A stretch of DNA of 19,795 nucleotides from CAZQIO01 sp964593405 (GTDB lineage Bacteria > Patescibacteriota > Minisyncoccia > Minisyncoccales > GBS-2): contig CAZQIO010000011.1 in NCBI GenBank assembly GCA_964593405.1, positions 1 to 19,795 of the forward strand, given 5' to 3'. The position numbers and the translations under genes were made by a program. Positions 19,746 to 19,795 of the stretch are shown here, in pieces (positions within the stretch are counted from its first letter, which is position 1; every line of letters begins with the position of its first letter). The notes below the pieces were generated by a model that was not told the DNA's origin, made no database searches, and saw nothing but the letters and a program-made list of their open reading frames with translations.

Positions 19746-19787
19746 TTTATCAACTTATTAAAGCCATGGCTGAAATAAGTTGATAAA
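19746..19787. repeat. 42-bp near-perfect palindrome
   Basis: Fourteen-nt arms TTTATCAACTTATT and AATAAGTTGATAAA match exactly. In the middle the 10-nt palindrome AGCCATGGCT is separated from the arms by AA on one side and GA on the other. Forty of 42 positions obey the symmetry. It is not followed by a T-tract within the window. It could be an operator, a recombination/resolution site or an RNA hairpin. Confidence 0.75.
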
Positions 19788-19795
19788 TACTTTGT

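Noticed and set aside
19746..19754. DnaA box or replication origin at TTTATCAAC
   Set aside because: Two mismatches to TTATNCACA, single site, no dnaA/dnaN nearby.
1..19795. CRISPR array or defence island
   Set aside because: No regularly spaced repeats; the Cas4-like nuclease is alone.
1..19795. UGA recoding as Gly (Absconditabacteria/Gracilibacteria code)
   Set aside because: TGA ends several genes exactly where homology ends, for example the 8020 gene, the M50 protease and the class IV aminotransferase.

Overview
This is an AT-rich bacterial window with short intergenic gaps, compact genes, a reduced set of core genes and ribosomal proteins scattered into unusual pairs (S12-S9, L28 next to tRNA-Pro, L33 between tRNAs). 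Together with small PEGA-domain and PP2C-like membrane proteins, this suggests a Patescibacteria/CPR genome, probably Parcubacteria-like. That placement is an inference from style and content, because no 16S gene is present. TGA is used as a stop, so the code is standard. Three runs of exactly ten Ns (6291, 12455, 19394) are scaffold gaps.

Layout. 3-2356 (+): the end of trpS, then ychF, rpsF, ssb, rpsR. 2341-4343 (-): recA, a small membrane protein and pcm, the last broken by a one-base frameshift. 4356-4886 holds no convincing gene. 4887-5465 (-) is a self-contained GC-rich unit of unknown function: consensus promoter, leader hairpin, a Shine-Dalgarno complementary to the whole 16S 3' tail, a 130-aa ORF and an intrinsic terminator. 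5542-6069 (-): a uracil-DNA glycosylase superfamily gene with a damaged N-terminus. 6330-6866 (-): tRNA-Tyr, tRNA-Thr, rpmG, a repeat element, tRNA-Trp. 6895-7894 (-): khpA and trmD. 8020-8931 (+): a membrane-anchored PP2C-like protein. 8935-10641 (-): a DJ-1/PfpI gene, then rplJ-rplL behind an L10-leader RNA. 10712-15529 (-): mreB, holB, frr, a class IV aminotransferase, and a class I/II aminotransferase-fold protein that seems to have lost its catalytic residues. 15588-16799 (+): PEGA protein. 16776-19065 (-): Cas4/RecB-like nuclease, rpsL-rpsI, and an M50 protease. 19100-19516 (+): rpmB, a second copy of the repeat element, tRNA-Pro. 19526-19664 (-): a structured small RNA, possibly 6S-like, with its own promoter and terminator, followed by a 42-bp palindrome.

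Two themes stand out. First, a roughly 96-nt element occurs twice, each time between a ribosomal protein gene and a tRNA. The two copies differ by compensatory changes in a stem, so it looks like a conserved RNA structure. Second, many promoters fit TTGAca-N16/17-(TGn)TAAAAT with the -10 box only 6-8 nt before the ATG (recA, mreB, rpsL, rpmB, pcm, the 8020 and 15588 genes). This predicts widespread leaderless mRNAs, against which the GC-rich unit with its very strong Shine-Dalgarno is the exception.
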